Shown here: positions 50,017 through 61,807 of the stretch, piece after piece
Position numbering within the stretch: position 1 is the stretch's first letter
Layout: each line of letters begins with the position of its first letter
Origin: Staphylococcus schleiferi
Lineage (GTDB): Bacteria; Bacillota; Bacilli; Staphylococcales; Staphylococcaceae
DNA length: 64,000 nucleotides
NCBI RefSeq assembly: GCF_900458895.1
Contig: NZ_LR962863.1
Coordinates: 2,294,001-2,358,000 of the forward strand
Direction of reading: 5' to 3'
The notes under the pieces: generated by a model
Told to the model about the DNA's origin: nothing
What the model saw: the letters and a program-made list of their open reading frames with translations, nothing else
Databases searched by the model: none
Made by a program: the position numbers and the translations under genes

Positions 50017-50024
<8 letters not shown>
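49544..50024 (-). CDS. folK: 6-hydroxymethyldihydropterin pyrophosphokinase (folK), frameshifted in this sequence
   Basis: Transfers pyrophosphate from ATP to the pterin, giving the DHPS substrate. N-terminal part [16 protein letters not shown] and [18 protein letters not shown]-terminal part has [20 protein letters not shown] with the two catalytic aspartates and [19 protein letters not shown] run of seven A at 49860-49866 (plus) breaks the frame; six would read [13 protein letters not shown]. Corrected length 159 residues, normal. Likely sequence error. Overlaps folB by 8 bp; third gene of folP-folB-folK. Confidence 0.93.
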
Positions 50025-51247
<1,223 letters not shown>

Positions 51248-51401
51248 TCAACCAAACCCTCTTGATTCGTTCATAGCCACGTCAATATCACGTTGATGAC
51301 GCTGTCTCGTCTCAATAAAGAAAACTAGAACGATGGTTTGACTTATCAAATATACATGGCAGCACAGCATCTCGTTGCCACATACCACATATTAAGCATA
51401 A

Positions 51402-51442
51402 AAAAGAGATTGAAGCATCGTCATTGGACGCTTCAATCTCTT
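51402..51442 (-). terminator. Terminator of cysK
   Basis: Stem AAAGAGATTGAAGC / GCTTCAATCTCTTT, 14 bp and perfect, with a 13-nt loop; T-run (TTTTTATG) on the minus side. Lies 10 bp after the cysK stop. Confidence 0.9.
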
Positions 51443-51452
51443 TAGTCAGCTT

Positions 51453-52382
51453 TTATTCAAAATTGTAAAGTGGTGTAGATAAGTAACGTTCACCATTACT
51501 TGGTAATACAGTCACAACTGTTTTACCTTTACCTAATTCTTTTGCTTTTTGAATCGCAGCATAAATGGCAGCACCTGAAGAAATACCGCCTAGGATACCT
51601 TCTTCTTTAGCTACACGACGTGACGTTTCCATCGCCACTTCGTTACCCACTTTAATCACTTCGTCGTATATATCTGTATTCAATGTGCCTGGAATAAATC
51701 CTGCACCTAAACCTTGTAATTTATGTGGTCCTGGTTCTCCACCACTAAGTACTGGAGAAGCTTCTGGCTCAATCGCAACAATTTGGATATCTGGATATTT
51801 CTCTTTTAACACTTTACCGGCACCTGATAACGTACCGCCAGTTCCTACACCAGCTAAAAATGCATCAATTGTTTTACCTTCGAATTGTTCAACTAGCTCA
51901 GGTCCAGTTGTTAATTCATGCACTTTCGGATTGGCAGGGTTTTCGAATTGTTGTGGTTCGAAATAACCATGCTCTTCTTTAAGTTCTTTCGCTTTTTTAA
52001 TTGCGCCTTTCATTGCTTCAGCGCCTGGTGTTAAGACTAATTCTGCACCGTATGCTTTTAATAAGTTACGACGCTCATGACTCATTGTTTCTGGCATTGT
52101 AAATACCGCTTTATATCCTTTTGCCGCACATACGAACGCTAAACCAATCCCTGTGTTTCCTGAAGTAGGTTCGACAATTGTATCGCCTGGCTTAATTTTT
52201 CCTTCTTTTTCAGCTTGTTCAATCATCGCCAATGCAATACGGTCTTTTACAGAGCCGCCTGGGTTTTGATATTCTAATTTCACATAAATATCAGCTGCAT
52301 CTTCACCTGCTTGATGACGCAATTTTACCACAGGTGTTTGTCCAATAATTTCAGTTATATTCTCTACAGGTTTTCTGACCAT
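51453..52382 (-). CDS. cysK: Cysteine synthase (O-acetylserine sulfhydrylase)
   Basis: PLP enzyme that makes cysteine from O-acetylserine and sulfide. 309 residues: TPVVKL near residue 15, the PLP lysine in [17 protein letters not shown] near 42, the substrate loop [13 protein letters not shown] near 68 and phosphate-binding [10 protein letters not shown] near 178. The start giving [15 protein letters not shown] at 52380-52382 has GCGAGGT. Uses the product of CysE (16 kb-region gene). Between hslO and folP as in relatives. Confidence 0.95.
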   Translation of the reverse strand: MVRKPVENITEIIGQTPVVKLRHQAGEDAADIYVKLEYQNPGGSVKDRIALAMIEQAEKEGKIKPGDTIVEPTSGNTGIGLAFVCAAKGYKAVFTMPETMSHERRNLLKAYGAELVLTPGAEAMKGAIKKAKELKEEHGYFEPQQFENPANPKVHELTTGPELVEQFEGKTIDAFLAGVGTGGTLSGAGKVLKEKYPDIQIVAIEPEASPVLSGGEPGPHKLQGLGAGFIPGTLNTDIYDEVIKVGNEVAMETSRRVAKEEGILGGISSGAAIYAAIQKAKELGKGKTVVTVLPSNGERYLSTPLYNFE

Positions 52383-52553
52383 AAGTTGATACCTCGCTTT
52401 ATCAAAGTTATATTTCGTTAAATACATAGTTTTTGAATCGGATATCTTTAGTTTACCACTATTTAGACCTTTGCAAAAGCACTAATATCAATTATTCCCT
52501 GAAATACGCGTCTTTTCTTTAGAAAAATGCAAGCCCCTTCAACGATTAAAAAT

Positions 52554-53438
52554 TTAAGAAGACATTTCAACTAATAACGCCTTAAGCTCTTCTTCGGTAT
52601 AGTGATAGCGTGTTCTACAAAAATGACATTCTGCTTCTGCACCATGATCTACCTTTATCATATTCTCAATTTCTGCTTCTCCTAAACCTTTAATCGCATT
52701 TAAAAATTTATCATGTCCACATTGACATTCAAAATCAACTGGAACTGTCTCTAAAAATGTCACATTATCTTCGCCAAGTATCGTTTGTAACATTTCTTCA
52801 GGTGTCAATCCTTCGTCAATTAATTTTGAAACAGGCTTCATGCTATTAATAGCCGCTTCTAAGCGATCAATCGTTTCTTCTTGAGCACCCGGCATCACTT
52901 GAATAATGAAACCGCCCGCCGCTTTAATAGTATTGTCTGGATTTACAAGCACGCCGACTCCCACTGATGATGGGACTTGTTCACTGTTAGCAAAGTAATA
53001 AGTGAAATCTTCACCAAGTTCTCCAGATACAATCGGACTACTACCTGTATAATAATCACGCATACCCACATCTTTAACTACGTTGATCGCACCGCTAGTT
53101 CCAACAGCACGACGGACATCGAGTTTGCCTTGTGGATTCAATGGAAAATGCGTTTGTGGTTGTGATACATAACCACGAACTTTACCTTTTGCATTAGCAT
53201 CTGCAATAATTTTACCGATTGGGCCGTCACCGTCAACAGTTACTGTTAATTTTTGTTCACCCTTCAACATTGCCCCCATCATCACTGTTGCAGTCATTGT
53301 ACGACCTAATGCAGCTGAAGCTGTTGGCCAAGTATAATGGCGTGTTTGTGCTTCTTGAATTGTATTTGTCGTATTTGCACTATACGCTCGAATTTCCCCG
53401 CCAAATGCTAATGCCTTTACTAAATAATCTTGTGTCAT
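52554..53438 (-). CDS. hslO: Redox-regulated chaperone Hsp33
   Basis: Holdase activated by oxidation. 294 residues with N-terminal part [20 protein letters not shown] and a C-terminal zinc centre built from CQCGHDKF and [10 protein letters not shown], the CxC / CxxC redox switch. The start giving [10 protein letters not shown] at 53436-53438 has AAGGAGTGG; 26 upstream codons are rejected. Between ftsH and cysK. Confidence 0.95.
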   Translation of the reverse strand: MTQDYLVKALAFGGEIRAYSANTTNTIQEAQTRHYTWPTASAALGRTMTATVMMGAMLKGEQKLTVTVDGDGPIGKIIADANAKGKVRGYVSQPQTHFPLNPQGKLDVRRAVGTSGAINVVKDVGMRDYYTGSSPIVSGELGEDFTYYFANSEQVPSSVGVGVLVNPDNTIKAAGGFIIQVMPGAQEETIDRLEAAINSMKPVSKLIDEGLTPEEMLQTILGEDNVTFLETVPVDFECQCGHDKFLNAIKGLGEAEIENMIKVDHGAEAECHFCRTRYHYTEEELKALLVEMSS

Positions 53439-53777
53439 CTTTCTATACCACTCCTTCAATCCTTCTACAATGTTTTTAAAGCTTTTTGATACAAATATCA
53501 TTTTTAACAGATTCAAAATCTTATTAACACTAAATACGTTATCTTTATATAGCGTTTAAGTTGAAGTGCAACGACATTTCAATCACACCTCTATATGTCA
53601 ATGTATTGTATACAATAACTACTGCGCATTATCATACGCGCATGTGCTTAGAGACACAACTAAAATGACTCACAACACATCTGTATCACTTTTCATTACC
53701 ATTAGTAAACGATACTTCATAAGTAAAACGGACTTTTCTAAAAAGTTTTCACTTTAAAGAAAAGTCCATTCTATCTT
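53439..53777 (-). other. ftsH-hslO intergenic region
   Basis: 339 bp with the ftsH terminator (53730-53767). The remainder is AT-rich leader for hslO without a clear promoter or gene. Confidence 0.4.
53730..53767 (-). terminator. Terminator of ftsH
   Basis: Stem GGACTTTTC / GAAAAGTCC with a 20-nt loop, followed on the minus strand by GTTTTAC. Lies 11 bp past the ftsH stop. Confidence 0.75.
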
Positions 53778-55886
53778 TTATTGACGTGGCTCATTATCGC
53801 CTGGACGATCGATTTTAGGTTCTTGTTCGTAACCTGTTGTATCTTTGTCCTCGTCTTCTTGATGAGAAGTTTGATCTTTTTGATCGTTATCTTGCTTCTC
53901 TTCATTTGATGATTCGTCATGACGGCGTTCACTTGGATGTTGCGTTAATGACTGTTGTTCACGGCGAATATCATCGTAAGACTTGCCATATTTACCTTCG
54001 TCAAAGTCTTTATTTTCTGAGTGATTGACTACTTGTGCGTCATCATAATTCACTACAGGTAAATGTCCTTCATGGAACAATGATTGAATTTGTTCAGCAA
54101 CCAATGTTTCTTCAGTTAATAATGTTTTAGCAATAAGTTTAAGTTGAGATTCATGTTCTAAAAGAATTTGCTTACAACGTTCATATTGTTCTTTAATGAT
54201 ACGTTGAACTTCTTTATCAATCTCAAATGCAATTTGTCCTGAATATTCAGGTTCACCAGACATATCTTTACCTAAGAACACTTGTCCACCGCCGTGTTTA
54301 AATTGTAGCGGTCCAAGTTTTTTACTCATACCATACTGTGTCACCATTTCACGTGCGATTTGTGTTGCACGTTCAAAGTCATTAGATGCACCTGTAGAAA
54401 CTTCGTTAAAGATAATGTCTTCAGCGACACGCCCACCTAACAGACCACAAATTTTATCTAATAACTCTGGTTCAGTCATTAAGAAACGGTCTTGTTTTGG
54501 TAACATCATCGCATAACCGCCGGCTTGACCACGCGGAACGATTGTAACTTTGTGTACGATTTCCGCTTCGTCTAATACCATACCGATAATTGTATGTCCG
54601 GCTTCGTGATGGGCTACAATATTTCTTTCTTTGTCAGAAATTACGCGTGATTTTTTAGCAGGACCGGCAATAACACGGTCTGTTGCTTCTTCGATATCGC
54701 GCATATCGATTTTCTTTTTGCCGCTTCGTGCAGCAATAAGCGATGCTTCGTTTAATAGGTTTTCTAAGTCAGCACCAGAAAAACCTGGTGTACGTTGCGC
54801 AATCGCTTTAAGATCTACTGTTTCATCAAGTGGTTTATTTTTAGCATGAACATGTAATATCGCTTCACGACCTGTCACATCAGGACGACCTACTTGGATT
54901 TGACGGTCAAATCGACCTGGACGTAATAATGCCGGGTCTAAAATGTCTGGTCGGTTCGTTGCCGCAATCATAATGATGCCTTCATTTTCACCAAAACCAT
55001 CCATTTCAACAAGTAATTGGTTTAACGTTTGTTCACGTTCATCGTGTCCACCACCGACGCCCGCACCACGTTGGCGACCGACTGCGTCAATTTCATCTAT
55101 AAAAATGATACACGGCGCATTTTTCTTCGCATTTTCGAATAGATCACGTACACGGCTTGCACCGACACCGACAAACATTTCAACAAAGTCCGAACCACTA
55201 ATCGAGAAGAACGGCACACCTGCTTCGCCAGCAACAGCACGCGCAAGTAATGTTTTACCTGTACCCGGTGGCCCTACTAATAAGACCCCTTTAGGGATAC
55301 GTGAACCCATTTGTTTAAATTTCTTATTATCTTTTAAGAAATCTACAATTTCGATGAGCTCTTGTTTTTCTTCATCTGCACCTGCAACGTCTGAGAAGCG
55401 TACTCTTCCTTTTTGGCTATCATACATTTTGGCTTTGGATTTACCAAAGTTCATCATACGGCCACCGCCGCCGCCACCTTGTGCTTGACTAAGGAAGAAG
55501 ATAAAGAGCAAGGCAATGACTAAGACTGGAATTAATGTAGAAATGATGCTTACAAATACACTCTGTCCTTCTTCTTCTTTAACTGTAAAATCTAATCCTT
55601 TTTGTTCTTTAGCTGTTTCAGTGATTTTGTCCAATTCTTTATCATTATTGAACAGAATTGTCGATGCATAATCGTCATTGTTCTTTAACTTACCACTTAC
55701 TTTATATACGTTATGCTCAGGTTGAATTTCTAATGTTTTCAATTCACCTTTATCTAATTTTTGTATAAATTGGTTATAAGTTAATTCTTTAGGTACATTT
55801 CCGTTACCATTAATCCACGAAAACAACCCAAAAATAACAACGCCGATAATTGCTACAAACAGCACATTACGAAAAGCTTTCTGCAT
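53778..55886 (-). CDS. ftsH: ATP-dependent membrane metalloprotease FtsH
   Basis: Membrane AAA+ zinc protease that removes misassembled membrane and regulatory proteins. 702 residues: two transmembrane helices (about 8-25 and 112-132) around an extracytoplasmic segment, a glycine-rich linker, Walker [15 protein letters not shown] near 205, Walker [16 protein letters not shown], the SRH with [19 protein letters not shown], and the zinc motif [11 protein letters not shown] near 430. The C-terminal tail (about 640-702) is highly charged and low-complexity. SD GGAGG. Follows hpt by about 115 bp. Confidence 0.97.
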   Translation of the reverse strand: MQKAFRNVLFVAIIGVVIFGLFSWINGNGNVPKELTYNQFIQKLDKGELKTLEIQPEHNVYKVSGKLKNNDDYASTILFNNDKELDKITETAKEQKGLDFTVKEEEGQSVFVSIISTLIPVLVIALLFIFFLSQAQGGGGGGRMMNFGKSKAKMYDSQKGRVRFSDVAGADEEKQELIEIVDFLKDNKKFKQMGSRIPKGVLLVGPPGTGKTLLARAVAGEAGVPFFSISGSDFVEMFVGVGASRVRDLFENAKKNAPCIIFIDEIDAVGRQRGAGVGGGHDEREQTLNQLLVEMDGFGENEGIIMIAATNRPDILDPALLRPGRFDRQIQVGRPDVTGREAILHVHAKNKPLDETVDLKAIAQRTPGFSGADLENLLNEASLIAARSGKKKIDMRDIEEATDRVIAGPAKKSRVISDKERNIVAHHEAGHTIIGMVLDEAEIVHKVTIVPRGQAGGYAMMLPKQDRFLMTEPELLDKICGLLGGRVAEDIIFNEVSTGASNDFERATQIAREMVTQYGMSKKLGPLQFKHGGGQVFLGKDMSGEPEYSGQIAFEIDKEVQRIIKEQYERCKQILLEHESQLKLIAKTLLTEETLVAEQIQSLFHEGHLPVVNYDDAQVVNHSENKDFDEGKYGKSYDDIRREQQSLTQHPSERRHDESSNEEKQDNDQKDQTSHQEDEDKDTTGYEQEPKIDRPGDNEPRQ

Positions 55887-56002
55887 GCGTCGTTTCCTCC
55901 TACTTCAAATATAAAACTAATAAAAATTTTACCATAATTGATTGACAAATGGCTAGTAATTGACTTTCATCAACTGACACACCATATGATTTTTAAAATT
56001 AT

Positions 56003-56542
56003 TTATTTTGCATAAACTTCTTGTTTAAGCGTACCAATATAAGGTAAATTACGATATTTTTCTTGATAATCTAAGCCGTAACCTACGACAAATTCATCAG
56101 GAATTTTTTTACCAACATATTTGGCTTCAATTTCTGCTTTTCGGCGATTAGGCTTATCTAATAATGTCACGATTTCTAATGATTTAACTCGACGCGAAGC
56201 TAATAATTCTGTAATTGACTTCAATGTCGTCCCTGTTTCAAGGATATCTTCGATGATTAAAACATCTTTATTTTCAATAGATGAACCTAAATCTTTAAGT
56301 ATTTGAACTTCGCCTGTAGATTCTGTACCGCCATGATAACTCGAAACATCCATAAAGTCTATTGCGAGGGGCACGTCAATGCGCTTGATTAAATCTGTCA
56401 TAAATAAAACAGATCCTTTTAAGATACCGACACAAAATAAATCTTTACCTTTATAATCTTCCGTAATTTTACGGCCAAGTGTTTCACATATTGCTTGAAT
56501 ATCATCTTCAGTCAGCAATACTTCTTTCAAATCATTTTTCAT
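56003..56542 (-). CDS. hpt: Hypoxanthine phosphoribosyltransferase
   Basis: Purine salvage: hypoxanthine or guanine plus PRPP to IMP or GMP. 179 residues with the PRPP-binding motif VLIIEDILETGTTLKSI near residue 97 and the substrate loop FVVGYGLDYQEKYRNLPYIG near the C-terminus. ATG at 56540-56542 behind GGGAGATG; three upstream codons overlap tilS. It overlaps the tilS 3' end by 11 bp. Confidence 0.95.
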   Translation of the reverse strand: MKNDLKEVLLTEDDIQAICETLGRKITEDYKGKDLFCVGILKGSVLFMTDLIKRIDVPLAIDFMDVSSYHGGTESTGEVQILKDLGSSIENKDVLIIEDILETGTTLKSITELLASRRVKSLEIVTLLDKPNRRKAEIEAKYVGKKIPDEFVVGYGLDYQEKYRNLPYIGTLKQEVYAK

Positions 56543-57821
56543 CTTTGTCATCTCCCAGAAATTGAATCTTTATAAATTTTTCATACTGCTTGCGAACATA
56601 CAATGTACCCACTGCTAAAATATCACCATTTAATGTTTCAACAATTGGCATTTGTTCCCTCAATTGCGTAGGCACCTTTGCATCAATCATTAAACGCGAT
56701 ACTTTTTTATGGTGGTTTGAATCTAAGGTCACATGATCACCTTCATGACGCGAACGGATTGTAATGTATTCCGTGTTCATCTCATGAAAGTCTTCTATTT
56801 TGATGCGATATAAACCAAAATGGTAAGTTCCCTCTTGGTCGACTTGCAACGGTTGTGAATCTGCAGTGTACAGACTCGGTTTCATTATCATTAATTGATT
56901 ATATACAACATCTGCATGCCATTGATGCGTATGCATTAACGGCGTTTGTGCAACGTCACTCTCTAGTTTATGAAACCAATCATAGTATGCTTTTTCACTA
57001 ATAGTGACGATGTCATCAAATTCTTGTAACAATTGATCCAAGATTAACATTTTAACATGTGGCGTGCACAGATTAAATGTTTTTCTAGGCAAAACAACAC
57101 CCTCATCTTGTTTTGTCACATAGTTTTCAATAAAAGATTGCGCTTCGTTTCTCATTAACAGTTGTGCTTCATCATGAAACGATTTTAACTTTAATAAATG
57201 CTGCGTTTGTAGCTGCGGGCTGTCTTGAATCGAAGGCAACAAACGATGTCGAATCATATTGCGTATGTAGTTTTCAGTTGCATTGGATTCGTCTTCAAAG
57301 TAAGGGACATTATATGTTTGTTGATATGAACGGATTTGTGCTTTCGTTGTTTCAAGCAGAGGTTTTAGTAGACGATAGTCCTTTCTTCGTTCACTATCTG
57401 CCATACCTAATGGGCTCCGTGTGCTTCTGCCAGTAAAAACTCTGTAAAAGATGGTTTCAACTTGATCATCTTGATGATGTGCAGTTAATAAACAGTCCGC
57501 ATTCAACGCATTCATCATATCATCAAACCATTGATAACGCATTTCTCTTGCATCGTTTTGAATACTTCTACCTTCTGAAACTGCTTGTGATAAATCCAAT
57601 TGTTTAATATAAAGAGGGACGTTATGCATATCGCAATAATATTTAATGAACAGCGCTTCTTGATGAGATGCCTCTCGCAACCCATGATGGACATGCAAAC
57701 AAGTTAATTGTTCATACGTCGACGCATATTGATGCAATAATTGATGTAACAACACCATACTATCGATTCCAGTTGATACTGCAAGAACGAGGTGGTCTGT
57801 CGCTTTCCAATTTTGCCGCAT
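56532..57821 (-). CDS. tilS: tRNA(Ile)-lysidine synthase
   Basis: Converts C34 of the CAT-anticodon tRNA-Ile to lysidine so that it reads AUA. 429 residues: N-terminal PP-loop ATPase with LAVSTGIDSMVLLHQLL near residue 14, LTAHHQDDQVETIFYR near 115 and DESNATENYIRNMIRHRLLP near 175, then the C-terminal TilS domains. The PP-loop reads STGIDS in place of the textbook SGGxDS; S. aureus shows the same, so it is a genus trait. Starts behind GGAGTG, after a terminator. Confidence 0.94.
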   Translation of the reverse strand: MRQNWKATDHLVLAVSTGIDSMVLLHQLLHQYASTYEQLTCLHVHHGLREASHQEALFIKYYCDMHNVPLYIKQLDLSQAVSEGRSIQNDAREMRYQWFDDMMNALNADCLLTAHHQDDQVETIFYRVFTGRSTRSPLGMADSERRKDYRLLKPLLETTKAQIRSYQQTYNVPYFEDESNATENYIRNMIRHRLLPSIQDSPQLQTQHLLKLKSFHDEAQLLMRNEAQSFIENYVTKQDEGVVLPRKTFNLCTPHVKMLILDQLLQEFDDIVTISEKAYYDWFHKLESDVAQTPLMHTHQWHADVVYNQLMIMKPSLYTADSQPLQVDQEGTYHFGLYRIKIEDFHEMNTEYITIRSRHEGDHVTLDSNHHKKVSRLMIDAKVPTQLREQMPIVETLNGDILAVGTLYVRKQYEKFIKIQFLGDDKDEK

Positions 57822-57846
57822 AGTTCAAAACACTCCTACATTAAAA

Positions 57847-57889
57847 TAGAGGCTGAGATTCAAAGTTACCCTTCGTTTCTCAACCTCTA
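57847..57889 (-). terminator. Terminator after the S1-domain gene
   Basis: Stem TAGAGGTTGAGA / TCTCAGCCTCTA (one G-U) with a loop of about 19 nt, followed by TTTTAA on the minus strand. It lies 16 bp past the S1 gene stop and 26 bp before tilS, so tilS-hpt probably has its own promoter or depends on read-through. Confidence 0.8.
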
Positions 57890-57904
57890 AGTCATTATCA
57901 ATGC

Positions 57905-58282
57905 TTAACGACGTGAGCCTCTGCCACCACGTCTTGATTCCGTTTGACGCTTAATAGAAGTAAGTTTATCTTCACTATCTTTTAAAAAGTTAGATAGCTT
58001 TTTCTCAAAGTCTTCCGGTTTTTGCGCCGGTCTTTGTTTACGTGGGCGATCTTTTGCTTTTTTAATCGATAAGCTTATTTTACCATCTTCTGCTATAGAC
58101 AGTACTTTCACTTCTACTTCATCACCAACTGACAAATGGTCTTCAACATTTTCTACATAGTTGTCTGCTACTTCACTAATATGAACTAACCCACTTTTAC
58201 CTTCAGGCAACTCCACAAATGCACCAAATTTTTTGATACCAGTGACTTTACCTTTTACCTTACTTCCTACTTCGATTGACAT
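57905..58282 (-). CDS. S1 RNA-binding domain protein (YabR / general stress protein 13 type)
   Basis: 125 residues. An S1 OB-fold occupies residues 3-75 (VGSKVKGKVTGIKKFGAFVELPEGKSGLVHISEV and ISLSIKKAKD) and the tail is basic, ending SRRGGRGSRR. Probably binds RNA or ribosomes; exact role unknown. The start giving MSIEVGSKV at 58280-58282 follows GGGAGGATG; 23 upstream codons are rejected. Between divIC and tilS, as in Bacillus yabR. Confidence 0.9.
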   Translation of the reverse strand: MSIEVGSKVKGKVTGIKKFGAFVELPEGKSGLVHISEVADNYVENVEDHLSVGDEVEVKVLSIAEDGKISLSIKKAKDRPRKQRPAQKPEDFEKKLSNFLKDSEDKLTSIKRQTESRRGGRGSRR

Positions 58283-58422
58283 TGTTTTAATGCATCCTCC
58301 CGATTTTGTTCGATATTTAGTTCTATTATACTTTTGTTTATCTATTTTCACAATGACTATTTGAATATCGACATTTTTCTTTACGAATTTTACATATTAT
58401 GCAATTTAATTATAAACTGCTT

Positions 58423-58815
58423 TTACTCTTTTTTCGATTGTTTCTCTTGCTTGTCTTTGTCGTTAGGCAACTTAAAGATGATCTCGCCGTCATTACTTAA
58501 ATAATATTCATCTCGCGCAATTTTTTCAACATACGCCTCATCATTTAAATTATTGAGTTGTTCTTTAAGTTCAATCTCTTTATCTTGTAACTTTTGATAT
58601 TTCTCCTCTTTGGCTTGGCGTTCAACAGAGGCATCATGGTTCCCTTTAATTTGAAACGCAACCATGATTAAAAGCAGGATAATAATGACTAAAAGTACGC
58701 CTCCAAAAACAGCAATACGCTTTTTCACTACTTTTTTACGGCGTTCATGTCGTTTTTTCTTTGCGTTTTTTTTAGAAGTATATTGATTGCCGATATTTTG
58801 AACTTTTTGATTCAT
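58423..58815 (-). CDS. divIC: Cell division protein DivIC
   Basis: Bitopic divisome protein that partners FtsL and DivIB. 130 residues: a very basic cytoplasmic N-terminus (about 1-32), one transmembrane helix near 34-57 (FGGVLLVIIILLLIMVAF), then an extracellular coiled coil (KEEKYQKLQDKEIELKEQLNNL) and EAYVEKIARDEYYLSNDGEIIF. SD AAAGGTGA. Between rqcP and the S1 gene. Confidence 0.93.
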   Translation of the reverse strand: MNQKVQNIGNQYTSKKNAKKKRHERRKKVVKKRIAVFGGVLLVIIILLLIMVAFQIKGNHDASVERQAKEEKYQKLQDKEIELKEQLNNLNDEAYVEKIARDEYYLSNDGEIIFKLPNDKDKQEKQSKKE

Positions 58816-58842
58816 GCGGCGTCACCTTTCTTTGTTTACCCT

Positions 58843-59100
58843 TTACTGAATGCGTTCTTCTTTGACCAATTCAAACATGCCTTTTGCATTCTCTTTTGTG
58901 GCATGTTCACTCAATCCTGTTACTTTAACTGTCACAACTTTTTGTCCAAATTGAATCACGAGCACGTCGTCTAATTTAACATCTGTGCCTGCTTTTGCCG
59001 TTGTTCCGTTTACAGCGACACGACCTTGATCGCATAATTCTTTAGCCAATGTACGTCTCTTAATAAGACGTGATACTTTTAAATATTTGTCTAGTCTCAA
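58843..59100 (-). CDS. rqcP: S4-domain ribosome-quality-control factor RqcP (YabO)
   Basis: 85 residues, an S4 RNA-binding domain: MRLDKYLKVSRLIKRRTLAKELCDQG and VNGTTAKAGTDVK. In Bacillus RqcP helps RqcH add alanine tails on stalled 50S subunits; earlier names are YabO or Hsp15-like. Starts with TTG (59098-59100) behind GAGGAGGG and overlaps the mazG stop by 4 bp. Confidence 0.92.
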   Translation of the reverse strand: MRLDKYLKVSRLIKRRTLAKELCDQGRVAVNGTTAKAGTDVKLDDVLVIQFGQKVVTVKVTGLSEHATKENAKGMFELVKEERIQ

Positions 59101-60278
59101 TGTGACCCTCCTCGTTCTTCTAAATAGGCTGTTAACTCTTCTTCTGAAAAATCTCTATTTTTGACTTCATCATACAATTTTAGAAAATGCGTCGCAAATA
59201 CTTTCTCGAATTTTACACGTGGCGTTTTACCTTCAGCTACTTTTTGCTTTTGCCAAATGGCTTTAACATCATCTACATCTTGAGCTTGATCATTTTCAAA
59301 AATATGCGGATGACGTCGAATCATTTTTTCAGTCAAGCTTTCTACAACTTCACGTGTATCCATATAACCTTCTTTGCGACCTATATTGGCGTGTAACAAC
59401 ACTTGTAATAAGATGTCACCTAATTCTTCAATCATATGCCAATCATCTTCGTTATCTATGGCCTCAAATAGTTCGAATGTCTCTTCAAGCAAGTAGCGTT
59501 TAAGTGTTTGATGTGTTTGTACTTTATCCCATGGACATCCAGTTTCGTCGTCCACAAGTCGTGCAATGACTTGATCAGCATAGTTAAAATCTTGGTATAA
59601 CACTTTCTCGTCATTCGCTTTAGGGATAAATACGCTCGTTAAATTAGTATATTCTATCTCATGATCCAGTTCATATATTGGACAACGTACGACTTGAGCG
59701 CCAGACTGACGCGCACCATCAACGACCATGACCTCAAAATCATCTGGATAGCGTTCCATAAGCAATAGTTTCAAATGACCTGCCACCATTGCACTGTAGA
59801 CTTGCGTGATGATAGTTGCTGTTCGAGGGTTCAACATGTCTGCATTTAAACTTGTCGCATCTAACAACGTAAAACCGTCATTAGGGTCCGTTTGAACCGC
59901 TTCAAACATATCATCTATAAAACTCCGCCCACCTAAAACTTGAACCTCAACGCTATTTTCATGTGCACGTTCAATTAGCAGTTGTGTCGTCGTTTCTGCT
60001 ACGCGTGGATGTCCCGGCACAGCGTAAACAATATCGGACTGTTGGGCACGTTGTAAAAGTTCATCCACAATCGCTTGATATACAGGTTCAAAAGAATCAT
60101 ACTGCTCATAAATATGATCAAAACTTTCAAATTCAATTTCTTTGAGCTGCTGAACCACTGGATGATGCTGAGTACGAACATAAATTTTAGGCTGCTGCTG
60201 AATTAATCTATAAATGCTGACAGGCAATTCATCTAAGCCGTAATTACCCAGTCCTATAATTGTAAGTTGATGTGTCAT
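59097..60278 (-). CDS. mazG: Tetrapyrrole methylase / MazG nucleotide pyrophosphohydrolase fusion (YabN)
   Basis: 393 residues. The N-terminal half is a tetrapyrrole-methylase-like domain (ITIIGLGNYG-type start, VYAVPGHPRVAE near residue 90), whose role in this fusion is unclear. The C-terminal half is MazG, with GCPWDKVQTHQTLKRYLLEE near 255 and WHMIEELGDILLQVLLHA near 285, the metal-binding EExxE/ExxD helices that hydrolyse NTPs. The start at 60276-60278 overlaps the flippase gene stop by 4 bp. Confidence 0.93.
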   Translation of the reverse strand: MTHQLTIIGLGNYGLDELPVSIYRLIQQQPKIYVRTQHHPVVQQLKEIEFESFDHIYEQYDSFEPVYQAIVDELLQRAQQSDIVYAVPGHPRVAETTTQLLIERAHENSVEVQVLGGRSFIDDMFEAVQTDPNDGFTLLDATSLNADMLNPRTATIITQVYSAMVAGHLKLLLMERYPDDFEVMVVDGARQSGAQVVRCPIYELDHEIEYTNLTSVFIPKANDEKVLYQDFNYADQVIARLVDDETGCPWDKVQTHQTLKRYLLEETFELFEAIDNEDDWHMIEELGDILLQVLLHANIGRKEGYMDTREVVESLTEKMIRRHPHIFENDQAQDVDDVKAIWQKQKVAEGKTPRVKFEKVFATHFLKLYDEVKNRDFSEEELTAYLEERGGSH

Positions 60279-61807
60279 GATTTTCTTCCTTTCTTCCATT
60301 CAATCATTTTATCACCAAATGGTAAATGTACCCATTCATCGCTACTTAAAATATTAAGATATAACAGCATTAAAATCACACTGCCAACGCCTACACTAGC
60401 CAAAATAAGCAATTCGAGCAATCCGCCTAAACGTGTAGATGTAGGAATGAGATATTGACACAATTGTACACTAGCTGTCATTACCAATAAAGCCAAAGCC
60501 AAATTGAAATAAAACTTTCTTAACGCGTTTAAATGGTATTGTTTAACTACATATACATGTAAATAGAACACAAAAATGATTAGAGATGCGACCGTTGCAA
60601 TACTTGCTCCGATAATACCCATAAGTGGAATCGTGATTAAATTAAATATTAATTTTGTAGTAATGCCCATTAAAAAACCTATCAAAATGATGCGAAACTG
60701 CTCTTGTACTTCTAATAAGGCAATATACATCATAATTAATGAAACCAAAATAACAGTCAACATGTATATAGATAGTGTTAGCGTTAAGTCTTGGCTTGCA
60801 AAAAAGACGTGATTGAGTACAGGAAGAAGATTGATGAGCCCAATGCCACAAGCACTACTGATCACAATAGTAATTTTAAGCGACGCATTCGCATAACTGT
60901 GCATTTGTTGCAATTGACCTCTTTTTTTCGTCTCTGTTAATAGCGGAATCAAGACAAAGCAAAACGTCGTTGTGACAATCAAGCCCATTTGAATAAATGA
61001 GGCACCTCTATCATAAATACCTTTTTCAGTAATCGCCTCTTTGAAAGGCAAACCCGAGCCATAACGCAACATGTTCACGATGGTAAAACTATCTACCACT
61101 TGCCATAAAATGACGATTAAATGACTGATTGCAAAAATGACTGTTGCAACGATAAATTTACGCCACGGCAATGATGGCATTTCGTCATTGTTATGTGGCA
61201 CATCACGCTTGCGCCAAAGAAAAATCGTTGCGCCCAAAAAGCCAAAAGCAGAAGCGATAATGGCCCAAGTGCCTGCTTGATAAATTGATAAATCTTGTTT
61301 AACGAATAACAGGATAACAACACCAATGATTCCCACTCGGATACTCTGTTCTAAAACTTGTGAGTATGCCGGCATGTGCATATCTCGTTTTGCTTGAAAA
61401 TGGCCACGTAATAAACCTAAGGCTCCGATGACGATAAAACTCAAGCTTGCTGCATGAATCATCGGTGTCAAATGGACGTCACCCATCAAGCTTGCAATAC
61501 TTTTTGCACCTACAAATAGCACAATAAAGATAAGAAATCCTGTTGCTGTCAATGACCATAATAATCGTTTTAAAACCGATTGTGTCTCATGGGTATCCCC
61601 GACGAGCTGGGTATATGCGCTTGGTAACGCATTGCTAGATAACACAACGCCCAATGCGACTATCGGATAAATTTGTTGATACGCATATAATCCTTCATCA
61701 CCGAGTATATTTTGATAAGGCACACGATACAGAGCGCTTAATACCTTGACGATGATAAGTGCGAGCGTTAAAACGACGACGCCATTGAACGCTGTTTTAG
61801 ACTTCAT
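60275..61807 (-). CDS. Polysaccharide flippase-like membrane protein (MOP superfamily)
   Basis: 510 residues with about 14 predicted transmembrane helices. The N-terminus ([36 protein letters not shown]) is typical of the SpoVB/YtgP/YabM branch of the MOP superfamily, which includes lipid II or polysaccharide translocases. Substrate not known. Between mfd (11-bp overlap) and mazG, where Bacillus has yabM. Confidence 0.9.
   Translation of the reverse strand: MKSKTAFNGVVVLTLALIIVKVLSALYRVPYQNILGDEGLYAYQQIYPIVALGVVLSSNALPSAYTQLVGDTHETQSVLKRLLWSLTATGFLIFIVLFVGAKSIASLMGDVHLTPMIHAASLSFIVIGALGLLRGHFQAKRDMHMPAYSQVLEQSIRVGIIGVVILLFVKQDLSIYQAGTWAIIASAFGFLGATIFLWRKRDVPHNNDEMPSLPWRKFIVATVIFAISHLIVILWQVVDSFTIVNMLRYGSGLPFKEAITEKGIYDRGASFIQMGLIVTTTFCFVLIPLLTETKKRGQLQQMHSYANASLKITIVISSACGIGLINLLPVLNHVFFASQDLTLTLSIYMLTVILVSLIMMYIALLEVQEQFRIILIGFLMGITTKLIFNLITIPLMGIIGASIATVASLIIFVFYLHVYVVKQYHLNALRKFYFNLALALLVMTASVQLCQYLIPTSTRLGGLLELLILASVGVGSVILMLLYLNILSSDEWVHLPFGDKMIEWKKGRKS

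Noticed and set aside
56532..57821. TilS with a damaged PP-loop (STGIDS)
   Set aside because: S. aureus TilS has the same sequence, so it is a genus feature and not a defect.
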